Source of the DNA: Saururus chinensis
Taxonomy: Eukaryota > Streptophyta > Magnoliopsida > Piperales > Saururaceae
Assembly (NCBI GenBank): GCA_035235625.1
Contig: CP141142.1
Location: forward strand, 27,662,995-27,726,994
DNA length: 64,000 bases
Direction of reading: 5' to 3'
Every line of letters begins with the position of its first letter. Within the stretch, counting starts at the first letter, position 1. Below, piece after piece: positions 51,632 through 64,000 of this stretch. The position numbers and the translations under genes are program-made. Below the pieces are notes generated by a model that saw only the letters and a list, made by a program, of their open reading frames with translations, was not told the DNA's origin and did not search any database.

Positions 51632-54600
51632 TTAGAACATAGTCTGGTAATCTATGAACCATGTAATGTGTGCAATTATGATGCTGGTAAAGTTCTCTTG
51701 AATCTCCATAAGTTCTCCATATGTAACTTGTCTGTGGGGATCCTCAAAATCATAATCCTCTGGTGAACATCTGTGACAACATTGTGGTCTCTCCTATGTA
51801 TCCTGATCCTCTCCATCCTAAAATATATCTCCACTATGAGACCTCATGCGATGAAATATTTCAGACTTAGAAAACTCAGCCCTAGGAATTTGCATGCCCT
51901 GAGTAGAAAATCATGGAGAGGATGTGTGGAAACACCAACATCTCATGTATATGGGGGTCATCGAATATGATGGAATGATGTGTCTAGGCTCCTCCCTCTG
52001 TCTCTACCCTGTAGATAACAAGTAATCATGCTATCGTCTGGAATCTCAAAAACCTCGTACAATTGGTATCTAATGGGGGCACTATCTAAACCCAACACAT
52101 CATCCACAATGTCAGGTGCGACTTCCATTCAAGTCATTAGAACTCACCAACCCAGAGTATAGAAATCATTGATAAAACTAACAGATCATATACATGTAGA
52201 CTTGGGTTGGTGTCATAGAAATCATTGATAGATACTCTCTCCACTAAGGATTTCTAGCTATACAACAAATATACTCCGTATGCATCTTAAAAATTATGGG
52301 CCACTCAAATCTAATGGATCTAATCCGTTGTTGCTCTCCTTGTGTATCATATGACGATGAACAAGATGTGCTCGCCTGAGAACCACAAGCTCTCCCCTAG
52401 CCATCTAAAATTCACTAATTTTCTAAGGATAAGGATACTTTTGGCAATAAAATAAATAATTAAAGCATCTAGAAAATTTTCAGATTTTTGTAAAAATTTT
52501 GCCATAAATTTGAATTTATGAAATTGTCCATGGCAGAAATTTTTGTCACATAATTGCATCAAATTTTAGTATGTTTAGATATGAACATCCTAAACAAGTT
52601 TTACAACTACAACAATTATAAATTTACCCTAGAATTGCATGAATTTTAAATTTTCACAAAATACAAGTTTTAAAAAATTCAACTTGAAAAATCACTGGCA
52701 ACTCAATGTTTTATTAATAGAATGTGTGTGCAAATCAACGGGAATATAATTTGAAGCATAACAAAGAATCCTAATAGTTCAAAATTTATTGAAATCCACT
52801 TGAAAAGCCCTGAGAAACCATAAATTTGGGAATAGGGCACAAACCTTAAAATCTGGGGATTCAGTGAAATCTCATGGAAAACATGTTGAATCAATCAAAA
52901 TATGCTCAAAATCACCTTTAGCATGAAAAAGTGGAACCTCCACTTGAGTGTAGAGGCCAATGTGGCTAAAATGAGGTGTGAAATATTTTCAAATGTGCTG
53001 GCACAGCCATTCAGCTTCGAACTACCCACCAAGTGATTGATTGCTTGATAGTTGCAATAAATAGGTTTTGAGCAAATTTTGAAAAAATTCCAGAAATTTC
53101 TAGGGAAAAAACAACTAATGACAACTAAATTACTCAAATAGGAGCAGTATAACTCAAATTAAAAATAAAACAAACACACAAAATAATGATGTTGAGCTCA
53201 TTGTAAAATTTGTCAATTATACTTATGCAACCAAGGACTTATAATTTAATGTTCTTCTCCCATGATTAGTCAACTCTTTAATTTTTGAATTTAAAAATTT
53301 TCTTCTTCGTTTTAACATTTTAATTCTCCTTATTCAATTTTTGAAAAAAACATTAATTAAACTCTTATCTCTTCCAATTATAAAAGTTTAATGACCATTC
53401 TTATTCGAAGAATACAAATTCATCTAGACTTTGGCAAAGTGAAAGTTTTCATTTTTTGACTCGCATAGCCAGATTCTATTTAAATCAAATTTTCTAGAAA
53501 GAAATAAAAATTTTCAAAACTATTTGGCCATGCCTTTTTCAAATAATGACTTTTTTCATTTTCAATGGCATTGGCTTTTTATAATTCCACTCAACTTGCA
53601 CCATACATTTTTTTTATTTTTATATGTCATTTTTCCTTATGTCAATCGGATGGAAACTTTCACAATAGCTTAAGACATCCTAAATAGCCTTTCTCCATCA
53701 AATTAATGAGGACAACTTTTTTCAAAAAACATAAAATTTACATGAGTAATTACTATGAATTTCAACCTTTAAAAATCTAAATAGAAGTCTAGCAAGTACC
53801 TCTAATTTAGATGACTTAAAGACTCTACTAGAATATGAACTCCTAAGTGTTCAAGTGCTCCTTAGTATTTAAGTGTCAAAGACTTTTCAATTGAATTTTA
53901 CACTTGAAATTGATTTGACTTGTTTATGATATGTACAAGATTTTCAAAAATAGATAATTGCAGCATCAAGTTCAAGAAAACAAAAATGATCTTTACTCCC
54001 CTTGGTGCATTCCTCTCTAAGTTAAAGAATATAGAGCACTCATCATATTGTTTTTAGCTTAATTGTGAATCAACAATTTTTAGACCTTGAGTTGAACATT
54101 CAAAAACCACAAAATAAAATTTTGAAATCAAATCACTAACTGATTTTTTTATTATCTATTGAGCCTTTTTTATATTCTTAATCAAAACCTATGAAAGAAA
54201 ACAATCATGTAAAATAAAACAAAGAAATCAAACAAAAAAAAACATGAAATATGTCCCAAATGATCAAAAGAATCAAAACATGGAAAAACAATCACAATCT
54301 CTATTTTGTGAGTCCCCCCCCCCCACCCCACCCCACCCCCCCAACCTTGCCTAGCCATCCAATTTATACACAAGCTAAGGGGCCTTGCTTATATTTCCTA
54401 ATTGATCCTTCAAATATTGAAGTTCAGTCATAATTTACATCTTTCTAATTTTTTATCAAAGACGATGTACAACCTAGACCTCACCATCCTAAGGGTCTTA
54501 CTTTCTCTTTCTTCTAAGGGTCTTCTTGAGAAAGTGGTTATTGGGGCACTCATGTCTAGTGTGGTTATTTTTATGACAGACGTCACAAATTAGTATAACA

Positions 54601-54834
54601 TTAGAAATAATCTTTAAGGGCTTCCTTCCTATAGACTTTTGTGGGTAAGCACAACCTTGGGTGTGTGGACACTCTCCTCAACCCTCACAAAGATTGTATG
54701 CTTGACACTTTATGTGTGTTTTTGTAGTTCAAAACCTAAGACTCTCTTATCTCTTTGACCAGTACTAATCAAACTGTCAAGACATTTTCTCCTACTTTTG
54801 AAGCCTCTAATTTCTCCTTGGTGGACTTGAGTTC
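51632..54834. other. AT-rich DNA, no gene or element recognised
   Basis: The long A/T-rich stretch 52560-54300 looks like old retroelement non-coding sequence but has no landmark domain. A C-rich run with CCCCA repeats lies at 54314-54342. No open frame of interest. Confidence 0.35.
54314..54342. repeat. C-rich run with CCCCA repeats
   Basis: C runs separated by single A. On the other strand it has four G runs, so it could form a G-quadruplex. Confidence 0.8.
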
Positions 54835-57000
54835 TGTAAGTACCGTATTTTTTTTTTAAAAAAAATAGAACCCAGTCCGGGTCTGAGTTACTCAGACCCA
54901 GACCATTTTCTTATGAATTTACGGGGGAGAGAGATCCTCACACTCCCCCAGCCCTAGTTACAGTAGGAGAAGGGAGAAGATCCCCTCTCCCACTTGATTG
55001 ATCCTCCCCCTCTCTTCTTGTGTTTCTCCTCCTCTCTCAACCCATCTCTCCCTCATCTCTCTTCTCTCCCTTCCCTCCTTGCACACAACTTGCCCCATCT
55101 TGCCCTTTTCTCTCTCAAATCGGTGGGCAGCAGTGTTGGGAGGTTATCGGCGGGCTGAGGTAGTCGGCGACGATTTTGGAGGCAAGGGTTGGGTGGCTAG
55201 AGGGCTTGGTTGCAGGGGATAGACAAAAAGGCAAGTTTTTTGGGTGAAATTTTGTATTTCTCTCCCTGATTTGGGTTAACCCTTTTCCCCAAATTCAAAA
55301 TTACTATTCACAACAGATTTTTGGGGGAGAAAAATACCCAAAACCAAGTCCCCTCCTTATACCTTAGAGAGGAGCATTAGCTTTTAGATGTTAGGTGTTG
55401 GTATAGGCCAAGGTGAGGACCCTCACATATAACATGGGTTGTTTCCATAGCATGAATCATTATGTTTGCCTTGAGGTGATATATACATGTGAAATTAATT
55501 TGAGTATGCATGCTTTGTTAAAAATTATTTAACACATGTTCTATTGAGAATTATTTTATTTCATGTCCCACTCAATTTGTTTAGTGTACATCTTACTCAA
55601 AATTCCCTTATTTATGTTTCCATGGTTGTGTGATTATTCATATATGCAAAAACATTAATTTGTTAATGTAGAGGATCTAGTGCTTTCATTTAATTACTCA
55701 TGATTCTTGTTTTAGTAATACACCATGTGAACTTTATACATTTTGGGTTCTGGTCTTTCTTTTGGGGATGCGTTGAGGGTGATAGATTCTATTGACAGTT
55801 TAAGGTTTTGCTCATGCTCCAATTATGTCCAGCAATAGGTGTGGTTGGGTGGGAATTTTGATGAAGGTTTCCTTCTCAATTTATCTCGTCAGTGGTGGGT
55901 TGATTTGGATAAATGCTACTAATTATTTGTTATCCTTCCCATGTTTTATTTCCTAGTTCCAGTGGTTATTCTTGCATACTATATTTCCAACATTATGTGA
56001 TAAGTGCATATGGGTCAACTTGTGAGTTGTGAGGAAATGATTGAATGCAAAATAAATTTTCTTAAGTTACATACATGCTATTATAGGTTTATTGTGAAAT
56101 TTTCTTTATGATTGTGATTTGTATGACTCCACTATTGGTGTTGTATTGTATTTTTTTTATTCCCTTGTTGGACATAGGAACATATGGGGAAAATTTTATT
56201 TAAGTGGGTTGATATTGTGAGTATGTTTCTGAGTGATCCCAAGTACTTTCTTTCGCATAAGATCAACTTCTTCTCAAGTATTAAGAGACAAGAAAATTGA
56301 TAAATTGAACAAGCTTTACTTCAATACTTGATATGTGGTTGATTTCAATAGTTCTATGCTCAAATATCATTTCTCTACCATATTTATATGTATGAGATTT
56401 TGCTGAGATTATGGAACCTGATGAGGTTAAAAAGTGAAGGAAATTGATAGCATATACATGAATTGGATCAGGTGTATTCATTTGAATCTTTTATTGACTA
56501 GTTATGTGGTGATATTATGATGAGTTTTCTAGTTGTAAGTGACATATTGTTTGATCTCTTTAAGGGCATGTGAGAGGAACTTTATGAATAAATGGTAGAT
56601 CAAGGATTAAGAACCAACCTAAGAGTGAGAAGTTGACAAGGGGAGTTAAGGTCAAGGTGTAGTGCCTTAACTTCAGGAGCAAAATAATAATTTTATCCAG
56701 GTGCCACGTAGGGATGAGGGTGGACCCCAGCCTTTGGCAGTTTCCTCCCGGTTTTCCCGGGTCATACTGAGTGCACACAGATGACCACCCACGGTGCCTT
56801 TGCACCGACGCAATTCATAGATCACATAACTAATTTTCTAGGTGATATAGAGAATGGGCTGTGTTTGTGAACTACAAAATATGATGCATACGGTGATTAT
56901 GTAAGCATATGACATGATGGATGATCATGTAAATGTTAAGTTAAATGGTGATGTATATATGATGACTATGTGTACACAAATGACTCATGAATCCTTATAA
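54835..57000 (+). mobile_element. Tekay/Del-like gypsy LTR piece
   Basis: It begins TGTAAGTACCGTATTTTTT and has the layout of these LTRs: a palindrome (54879-54899), a pyrimidine-rich leader (about 54970-55110), then GC-richer sequence (55120-55220), then AT-rich sequence. GGTGCCACGTAGGGATGAGG near 56700 also recurs in such LTRs. No matching right terminus or target duplication found, so the right limit is a guess. Confidence 0.4.
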
Positions 57001-57887
57001 TGGCCCTTCATAGATTCTGAGGCGCATTAATTTCTCATTTCTCTACAAAGGCATTTGAAGTAAGATGTCATTTTTTTCACCTTCAAAGGTTTTGTTAAAT
57101 GACAGCTTCAAAATATAAGGTAAAATGTCATTTCATTTCCCCACAAAGGTGCAATAAATGCTCTCTTTTCCCCCACAAAGGAAATTTTTTACCAAAATTG
57201 CCCTTAGGATATAACATTACACAAAATGTTTTATATTTTCACATAAAACATAGAATCACCCAATGCACATATAAACCTCCCCACATGTTCTTAATTATAT
57301 AAAATATTTCCTTTGATTGTCTTCTTTATAATTTCACCAACCCACTACTTTTCATTTCCAGTAACTCTGGCTTCGACTCTACCGCCTCCGCCACTTACTC
57401 CACCACTTATGTTATCGATTCCACAACCTCTTCCACTAACTTCGCCATCTTTGCTATGGACTCTGCTTGATCCAACTTCATCTTCACCTCCTTCTCCACC
57501 GTTGCCTTCTCTCCTCCCCTCGTTTGCCACTTCCTCTTTTTTTTCCCCTCTCCTCTCCTCCCCCTCCCCCTCCTTCTCCCTTCATCCCTCCTCTCCTCTT
57601 CTCCTCCTCTCTCTCCTTCTCTTCTTCCCCTCCTCTCTATCCTTCTCTTCTTCCCCAACTCTCTATCCTCCTCCCCTTTTACTTCTTTGTTGCCTCTTCT
57701 TCCTCCCTCCTGGAATCTAACAAGACTAGTCACAAACTAGTTGGTGGAGTTATTAAGAATTTATTTATTTTTCTACAAGCTTAAATCATAAAAAATGGAC
57801 CCATAACCATGTTAAACTACATAAAATTAGAAGTGGGTTTTATTTTTACTTGATTATGAGCTTTTTCTACTGTTATGCAAAACGTCA

Positions 57888-58342
57888 TATTGACAGTTGA
57901 CAATCAACAAGCAGATTTATTATAATAAAAGGAATATAAAAACATAATGAGTTACAATATCTCTGTAAGTTTTTATAATGAACTACATTAACAAACTAAT
58001 TAGATAAAATGAAAACTAAAGTAAATTTTAAGCATACGAATGTCGATATCGACAGTCGAATATCTAAGTTGTCAATTTTCACACATTAGTAAAAGGTTGC
58101 CAGTACGGGAGAAGAAGGTGGTCTCCATTATTAGATTTTATAATAATTGATAGTCAGAACATTAGATAGTTGAGAGTCAATAGTCGCATGTTTAAAATTT
58201 ACTTTAGTTTTTATTTCATTTATTTAGTTTATTCAAATAGCTCATTGTAAATACTTAGGGAGATATTATCACTCATAATGTTATTTTATATCTCTTTTAT
58301 TACAATAAATTTGATCGTCGACTATTGATTGTCAATTGTTAA
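57888..58342. mobile_element. MITE with ~200-bp arms nested in the foldback element
   Basis: Inverted arms: TTGACAGTTGACAATCAAC at left against a TTGATTGTCAATTGTTAA end at right, continuing through TTTATTATAATAAAAG / CTTTTATTACAATAAA and the CTAAAGTAAATTTTAAGCAT region. About 455 bp, non-coding. It lies where the first foldback copy has only a short spacer. Confidence 0.6.
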
Positions 58343-58539
58343 CCACAAGTACAAAGTTAATCTTAGCATTAGAAAAAGCTCAATATTAAGTAAAAATAAA
58401 ACTCATTCATGGTTTTGAGTAGTTTAACATATTTATAGGTTTATTTTTTTAAATTTGAGCTTATAAAGAAAAAAAATAAATTCCTAATAGCTCTGTTGGC
58501 TAGTTTGTGATCGCTTTTGTTAAATTTTGGGAGGGAAGA

Positions 58540-58790
58540 AAAAGAGACAACCGAGGAGGAAAATTGGAGGGGGAGGGGGAGGGGAGGAGGAGGAGGAGGA
58601 GGAGGAGGAGAGGAGGAAAAGGAAGGGGAGGAGGAGAGGAGGGATGGAGGAGGAGGAGAGGAGGAAAAGGAAGGGGAGGAGGAGAGGAGGGATGGAGGAG
58701 GAAGAGGAAGGGGAGGAGAGGAGGAAAAGGAGGAAGAGGAGGAGGAGGAGGTGGTGGTAGAAGAGGGGAAGTGGAGAAGACAATAGTGGA
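58540..58790 (+). repeat. GGA-rich polypurine tract
   Basis: Nearly pure purine, with a ~65-bp internal duplication (AGGAAAAGGAAGGGGAGGAG twice). All frames read Glu/Gly/Arg-rich on + and Pro/Ser/Leu-rich on -. No gene is inferred. Confidence 0.8.
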
Positions 58791-59103
58791 GGAAGATGTG
58801 TAGACAAAGTTGGATAAAGCGGAGTTGGTGATGAAGACAATAAAATTGGCGGTGGAAGTAACATAATCAATGGTGGAGGTGGTAGATTTGGTGATACTAG
58901 TGTCAAAGTTGAAGCTAAATGTAATGGAAATGAGAAATAAAATAGTGAATTGGTAAAGTGATAAAAAGGAAAATTAAAAGATGGTATTTTAGTCCATTTA
59001 TATTACATATAAGAAGGTTTCTATATACATAAAGTTACTTTATGTATTACATAATAATTGAAGGCCTTTTATATATACATTTTTTTTCTTTCCCCGCTAA
59101 GGC

Positions 59104-59340
59104 CCATCGAATCTGATGAGATTTATGGACAGCCGCCGGGTTGACCATAAAAGAACCCGGCTCATAAAAACCAGGCCGAGTGAGTATAATTTGGAGGGAA
59201 CAAGTGCGGCGGTATGCCCTAGGACTCCGTCACGGTGGTTTACGCCTAACAACGACGGTGACGACGACTGCGTCGGCGACGGCGACGGCAACTGCGGGTA
59301 GAACGGCTCGTCATAACGCTTTCTCTCCTGGTATGAGGCA
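59104..59340 (+). other. CpG-rich patch, possible host first exon
   Basis: In sharp contrast to its surroundings, this stretch is CpG-rich with GACGG/GGCGAC repeats. One frame from 59116 encodes 61 residues (MRFMDSRRVDHKRTR...). Another from 59180 is Thr/Ala/Arg-rich and reaches a plausible splice donor TCCTG|GTATGAGG at 59330, like an organelle-targeting first exon. No downstream exon was recognised, and the family is unknown. Confidence 0.25.
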
Positions 59341-59900
59341 CACGTCTCTTGTCAACACCCTGATTAATTGTTCATTACAGTGTTTTCTTATTGGGAATGA
59401 ACTGCAATGATGTTATTCGAAATACCCTGCGAGATATTCTGTGTTTGGGTCTTTCCATGATTTAATAGGTTTTTTGCAACTTTTTTTTTGTTTTGCATCG
59501 TTTGGGCAAGACAAACATGGGAAATAGTAAGATAAAATTAGGTTGGAATTTAGGGACGTTGACTTTGTTTCACAATCGTTGATTATTTCTGCTGTGTGCT
59601 TCAAATTCTCCTTTTTGTTCATTATCTATTGCAAAGACTTGTTTTTATTTTGCTGGACTCAAATTTATGTTTTGACTATCACTTCTCCGAAGAATTTTCA
59701 ATTCCCTCTGATTATATGAATTTAAGTTGAGTAGAAGTGATTATTTGGATACTTATATGTAAGGGAGGGGTACAACATTTAGATCATTCTAATGTTTGGG
59801 AAGATTGTGGTTCTTGGGTTCATACGGCTGTAATGGTCAATGGGAAGTCTGAGCTATGACAAGAAGATGAGAGTATGCCTGATCTTGTGTAGCACAACTA
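59341..59900. other. Intergenic or LINE 3' UTR sequence
   Basis: No gene recognised. A T run (59479-59489) on the + strand could be the poly(A) tail of the - strand LINE that follows, in which case 59490-59900 is its 3' UTR. Confidence 0.35.
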
Positions 59901-61480
59901 CCCTTTAGGAAGTTAAAGGAATCAGAAATTCACGCTCTATCTTGTGAGTACCAACCCTTGAATCTCTGGCAAACTTGTGCGCAGCTTCATTACCGACTCT
60001 CCTCAAATGGCTAAAAGAGTAGCTAGAGCATTTCTCCATAAAGTTGTAGGCTTCTTTAACAAAGCGGACCACCCAGGAGAACTCTAGCTTCCTATCCTTG
60101 AATCCTTCAATATAGATGTACAGTCTCCTTTGAACATGATATTATTGATTCCCAGCTCCACAACCAGTATTATAGCTTGGACAAGTAACAATGCTTGGAC
60201 ATCCTGAGCATCTCCTGGTTGAGACACTTTTGAACTTTTGCAAGCAACAACACTGCCCCTGATGTCGTTATACAAATTCCCAACCCTGTACAATTCAGGG
60301 AGCTGAATATTGCACCATTAACATTTGCCTTCAGAAAACCTGGAAGATGCAGCTTCCAACGACAACTGGGGTATAGCTTATCTTCTTCTGCATCCATATT
60401 CTTACTAAGTCTGAATAGGTTTCTGCGCTCCTCTGCCTATCTAGCTAGTGGTATGGTGCTTTTCCTCAATCTGACTTCGTTTCTGTGTGACCAGAAGCAC
60501 CAGGTAGTTGTGGCCACCATCTCCAACTCTGCACCATCGCACTTGGAGACAAGATAATGGATTACATCAAGGGTGTTAACGAAATGATGGATCTGCAAAA
60601 CAGAAAACTAGTATGCCTGAGTCCAAACCTCCTGCTCCTATTCACATTTTTATAATATGTGAACTGTGTCTTCCAACTCCCTTCCACTGAGAAAACACTC
60701 CCCATCAAGGTGGATACCTTTTTTATCAGATTGACTTTGGTAGGAAGGATGCCTTTAGCGAGCTGCCAAGTGAAATTTTTTAATTTTGCAGGAATGTCTA
60801 GAGCCCAAATTCTTTTCCAACTTTTCCTCTCCCTTTCCCTATGTAATCGCCCTCCATACCTTTCTTCAAAGTGTTGCTCCATCAGCATATGGTGAGCACT
60901 CTTGATGGAGAACGTCAGAGCTGTTACAAAACCAGATCACAATGTCTTCCGGGAGGATTGGGCATAAGTTCAGGATGGTGGCTTGATCCATAGACAGAAA
61001 GACTTCTGCTACCGGCTGGGCATTCCAACACATGGAAGCTGAACTGAACCAGCCCTAGACTCAGCGTCAGATCCAGATTGTCTCCTTATGATGTATATAT
61101 GAGCTCTTGAACTCTGGCAGCCTCCTGAAGAAACCACCTTATAAGTGATGGGAGAAGGCATACATTTATCTTCTCATTCCCCACCCTCCATCTAATATCC
61201 TTTTCCAAGACCTCTCTCTCTCTCTCTGCCAAGATGATCCTCCATGCATAGAAGGAGTTACTTTTTTTTCTTTTCCTTCAAAAAACAATACTCCTTAAAA
61301 TATTCGGATTTGAAAACCTTGGCATAGAGAGCTGAGGGTTTTTAATTAGTCTCCCTCCTTGCTTTCCCAAAAAAACAAGGTTGAAGGCTTTTAGGTCCCG
61401 AAATCCTAGCCCTCCTTCCACTTTGGAATGCTCAATTTCTCCCATTTTATCCTACTAACTTTTTCTCTTAATCTTTTTTA
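59900..61480 (-). mobile_element. L1-type plant LINE, 3' half of ORF2
   Basis: In - strand order: the end of the reverse transcriptase region (about 61440-61340, KVEGGLGFRDLKAFNLVFLG), the zf-RVT domain (60888-60562, RIWALDIPAKLKNFTWQLAK), then an RNase H-like domain (60397-59903). The last has FLKANVNGAIF, AQDVQALLLVQAIILVVELG and the C-terminal GNEAAHKFARDSR. Frames change between the blocks, so it is inactive. The 5' part is absent, as is usual for LINEs. Confidence 0.8.
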
Positions 61481-61959
61481 CCCCACCAAAATCTTGTAAT
61501 GTTTGGTTTTATGAGTAAATTACACTTAACCCACAACTTGTATTGCCAAAATGCACATAATATTTTTTGTTTTAAAATCTATGTATCCCTTATTTGTTAA
61601 ATTTTATTGATACAAAAAGGACAGTTAAAACAGAATTATTACCGTTGTTAAGGTAATATGCAGGGGTTCATACATTTCTACCAGCAAAAAATTTATGCAG
61701 CCCCTTGATTCTCCAACATAAGGGAAAGAGGGGGGGGGGGGAGCTGGAATAGAGAGGAAGAGACTACCAAAACTTACACAAAACTTACATTATTTCTGAA
61801 TTGGCAATTATTTGCTAGTACAATGTGTAAGACCCATATAAATATGCATAAACTAGCCTACTTCAGATAGAAATTACTTAACTATGAAATCAAATAAACT
61901 TAGCAACTGACCTTTAATTTCCATAAGTGCTCAATTAAACTTAACTAAATTAGGAAAGC
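61481..61959. other. Non-coding spacer
   Basis: AT-rich, with a G run (61730-61741). GAGTAAATTACACTTAACCC at 61513 resembles the end of plant MITEs, but no partner end was found. Confidence 0.35.
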
Positions 61960-64000
61960 AATAAATATATGAAACTACGTTGCTACTCTTGAAGAGGAAG
62001 TCGATGGATAGATGGGGCCCCCATTGGTGGCCCATATGGTTCTTCATAACATTCCACCATTGCTTGTCCTTGTCCTCTTGGCTGCAGGATGATGTATAAC
62101 TTCTCTGGTGGTTGAGCAGCAATACGCTGTTTCTCACCGTCAAGGGTAAAAGTAAGCTACATCTGATCAAAATTGTGATCCACCTTACCTAGGGTATGCA
62201 ATTAATCAATGCCGAGAACTGCAACTGCTACCTTCAAAGGAAGAAAGTAGAAATCCTCACTAATAGTGATACCCCGAGCAAATAATGCTGCACCTAGGCA
62301 AAAGCCCATGCAACACAGTTTGGCGTCATCACCAAATTGAATGGAGAGGAATATGAAATGTTCAGCCTTAACTTTTGTGCAACCATCTTGTTGAGTAAGA
62401 AGTGAGTGCTCTCTCTGTCAACCAACACAATTGTAATAGAATCCCTTGGAGCATTTGCCATTCATTTCAGCTTGAGATAGCTTTTATAATTGGAATTGTG
62501 GTAGTGGACGATGTGGTATGTGTAGGAGAGCCTAAAGAGGATGGCAGTGTTAGAAGTCAAAGGAGATGTCTCTGATTATTTCTTTTTCCTCACAAGTTCG
62601 GGTGACATGAATATCTTAAATTAAAGTATGAAGATTGAGTGTCCAACTCATTGGTGATGTCGTCTCGCGGCCTACTGATAAATGTTCCGACCAATGCATC
62701 TTCATGCAAATGGAAAATCTGATTGGCTAGCTTCTCAAATTCATCCACAAAGTCTTGGACGGTAGTCTTTAGTGTACCTGAGAAAGTAACTTGTTGAATT
62801 TTAGATATGTAGAAGGCCCAAAGCAAACAAGCAATGCATGTTGCATATCATCTCATGTGGCATGAGTGTTGTGACGAAGATAATGGTCGAGCTATTGTAA
62901 TGTGCGACCCTCTATGTGGAACAAAGTCATAAATCTTTTTAGACTGAGGAATACGGGGAATCAAAAGAAACGTTAGCCATGCGAGACTCAGTCGTCCAAT
63001 TCGTCACCTTTGAATATTGGAAAGGTGAGTTTAGAGGTTCTTGCTTGGACATGCCCCTTGGCTGCATCATCATGGGGTTGCTCATCAAATGTGCGGCCAT
63101 GTCCCCAATGGTGATAATCATCATGCTCATGATAAATATAGTCATTGTGGAAGAGATTGTCCACACCATGTAGGCCATCCTCTTCATTTCAAGATCACAG
63201 GGTTGCAATTGCTATTAGGGAACCGGGGGTAGCCCAGATTGAGGAACAACAATGGGCTATTGTTACTCATGGTGGAGGGCGGCCCAAGGCCTGAACGATA
63301 ACAAGGGATTGCTGGGCTTGAGACAGGGGTGCCAATGAAGGCCCAGAAGTAGCTTGAGAACCCATTGGACCTGCAGGACCTGTCTGACCTGTGAAGAAGC
63401 CCGTGCGCAGGTCAGAAGTTGGTGGAAAGACTTGTGGGTAATAGGTGTGCAGACCCGAAACTTGTGGGTTTGATAATTTATGGTTGTGGGTCCCATTGGC
63501 ACCCATATAAGGGCATCCTATGTGAAATGGGAGCCCTAGTCCTGTTTGGACAATAGGGTGAGAGAAGGAGGTACTAGGCGGAAGAAACAGGAGGCTGGTG
63601 CCTGGCAGTGTGCTAAGCTGGCCAGGTGCTAAAGAGTGGTTGGTGTTGGCCCCTAGGGTGGAGGAAAGTTTAATTTTGGTGGCGGTGCGATGACCAGGCC
63701 TGGGACCAGAGTGGTTGCTGATGATGCTGTGAGCTGTCCAGAAATTGGAGGGGAACTGGATGGAAGAGACTGCCCATATGGTGGTGGATAGGCTGAAGCT
63801 TGACCAGACGATGGAGGAAGGCCAAGTAGATGGCCTAAATCTGCTGTGCCCAAAAGCGGTGGAGGTTGGCCAGATGTGACAATGACTGAGAAGAACTTTT
63901 TGCCATGGTGGAAGGCAATTCCTTTGGCCTCATGGCTGAAAAGCACTGCACTGGTGAGGTGAAAGGCATGGCAACATTTCGCCCATGGTTTGAAAAGTGG
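61960..64000 (-). mobile_element. Ty3/gypsy gag-protease region, - strand, running off the right edge
   Basis: From the window edge on the - strand: a Pro/Gly/Ser-rich gag N-terminal part (63946-63263), a gag core (62826-62590, with VDEFEKLANQIFHLHEDALV), then a protease-like region (about 62480-62150; VLGID near 62210). Reverse transcriptase is not reached. Broken by several interruptions; no LTR is seen, so age cannot be judged. Confidence 0.6.

Larger units (their letters stand above)
57190..59075. mobile_element. Foldback element, copy 2, with nested MITE
   Basis: Left arm (57190-57870) and right arm (58360-59075) are inverted relatives of one another and of 5555-6672. Shared words include CACCAAC/CCACTACTTTTCATTTC, TAACAAGACTAGTCACAAAC and TTGATTATGAGC. 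The pyrimidine tract 57480-57700 faces a purine tract 58540-58790. No transposase. A second inverted-repeat element fills the centre. Confidence 0.65.

Noticed and set aside
58507-58906. Glu/Gly/Arg-rich and Pro/Ser/Leu-rich frames over 100 codons
   Set aside because: Polypurine tract in a foldback element arm; not coding. The same applies to the pyrimidine tract at 57313-57733.
1-64000. tRNA, rRNA or organelle insertions
   Set aside because: None recognised by eye. A tRNAscan-SE and Infernal run would be decisive; any hit above threshold would overturn this.

Overview
This window is nuclear DNA from a flowering plant. It is AT-rich, dominated by transposable elements, and carries one clearly intact host gene. 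That gene is SURF1, an assembly factor for mitochondrial cytochrome c oxidase. It lies on the + strand as six exons (6822-20676) that join in frame to 346 codons. I could not identify the species. Plant ancestry follows from the SURF1 sequence and from the element families present: Ty1/copia with plant-type LTRs, Tekay/Del-like gypsy LTRs, hAT and Harbinger elements, and an L1-type LINE with an RNase H domain.

Left flank (1-6800): the end of an LTR, a stretch with no recognisable gene, two small inverted-repeat elements, a Harbinger/Tourist-type element with perfect 23-bp ends that holds a copia-like LTR, and a 1.1-kb foldback element that stops about 150 bp before the SURF1 start codon. SURF1 follows: five exons packed into 6822-9171, then an 11.4-kb last intron, then a 106-base coding exon. 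That intron holds RTE-type LINE scraps, a 102-bp tandem duplication, a perfect 18-bp hairpin, a small MITE, and gypsy gag and LTR fragments in both orientations.

Middle (20.9-36.9 kb): a degenerate minisatellite, a broken hAT transposon with BED finger and transposase remnants, and a copia pile-up. The pile-up has a + strand element butted against a - strand relative, and the LTR of the second holds a solo gypsy LTR with a 5-bp target duplication (ATTAA). From 36972 to 42131 lies one 5.16-kb LTR flanked by CCATC, with several tandem-repeat arrays and a GC-rich block.

Right part (42.1-64 kb): another - strand copia relative, the 3' end of a Maximus/SIRE-like copia, a short LTR element (48114-51631) with 280-bp LTRs and an initiator-tRNA-Met-like primer site, poorly recognisable AT-rich DNA, a Tekay-like LTR piece, a second and larger foldback element with a nested MITE, a CpG-rich patch that could be a host first exon, a LINE 3' half on the - strand, and a gypsy gag-protease region on the - strand that leaves the window.

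No new coding system is visible. The most unusual feature is SURF1 itself: its final membrane helix is split by an intron containing roughly 1-kb LTR copies in opposite orientations, which could fold into long double-stranded RNA in the pre-mRNA. All virus-like elements here are treated as fossils.
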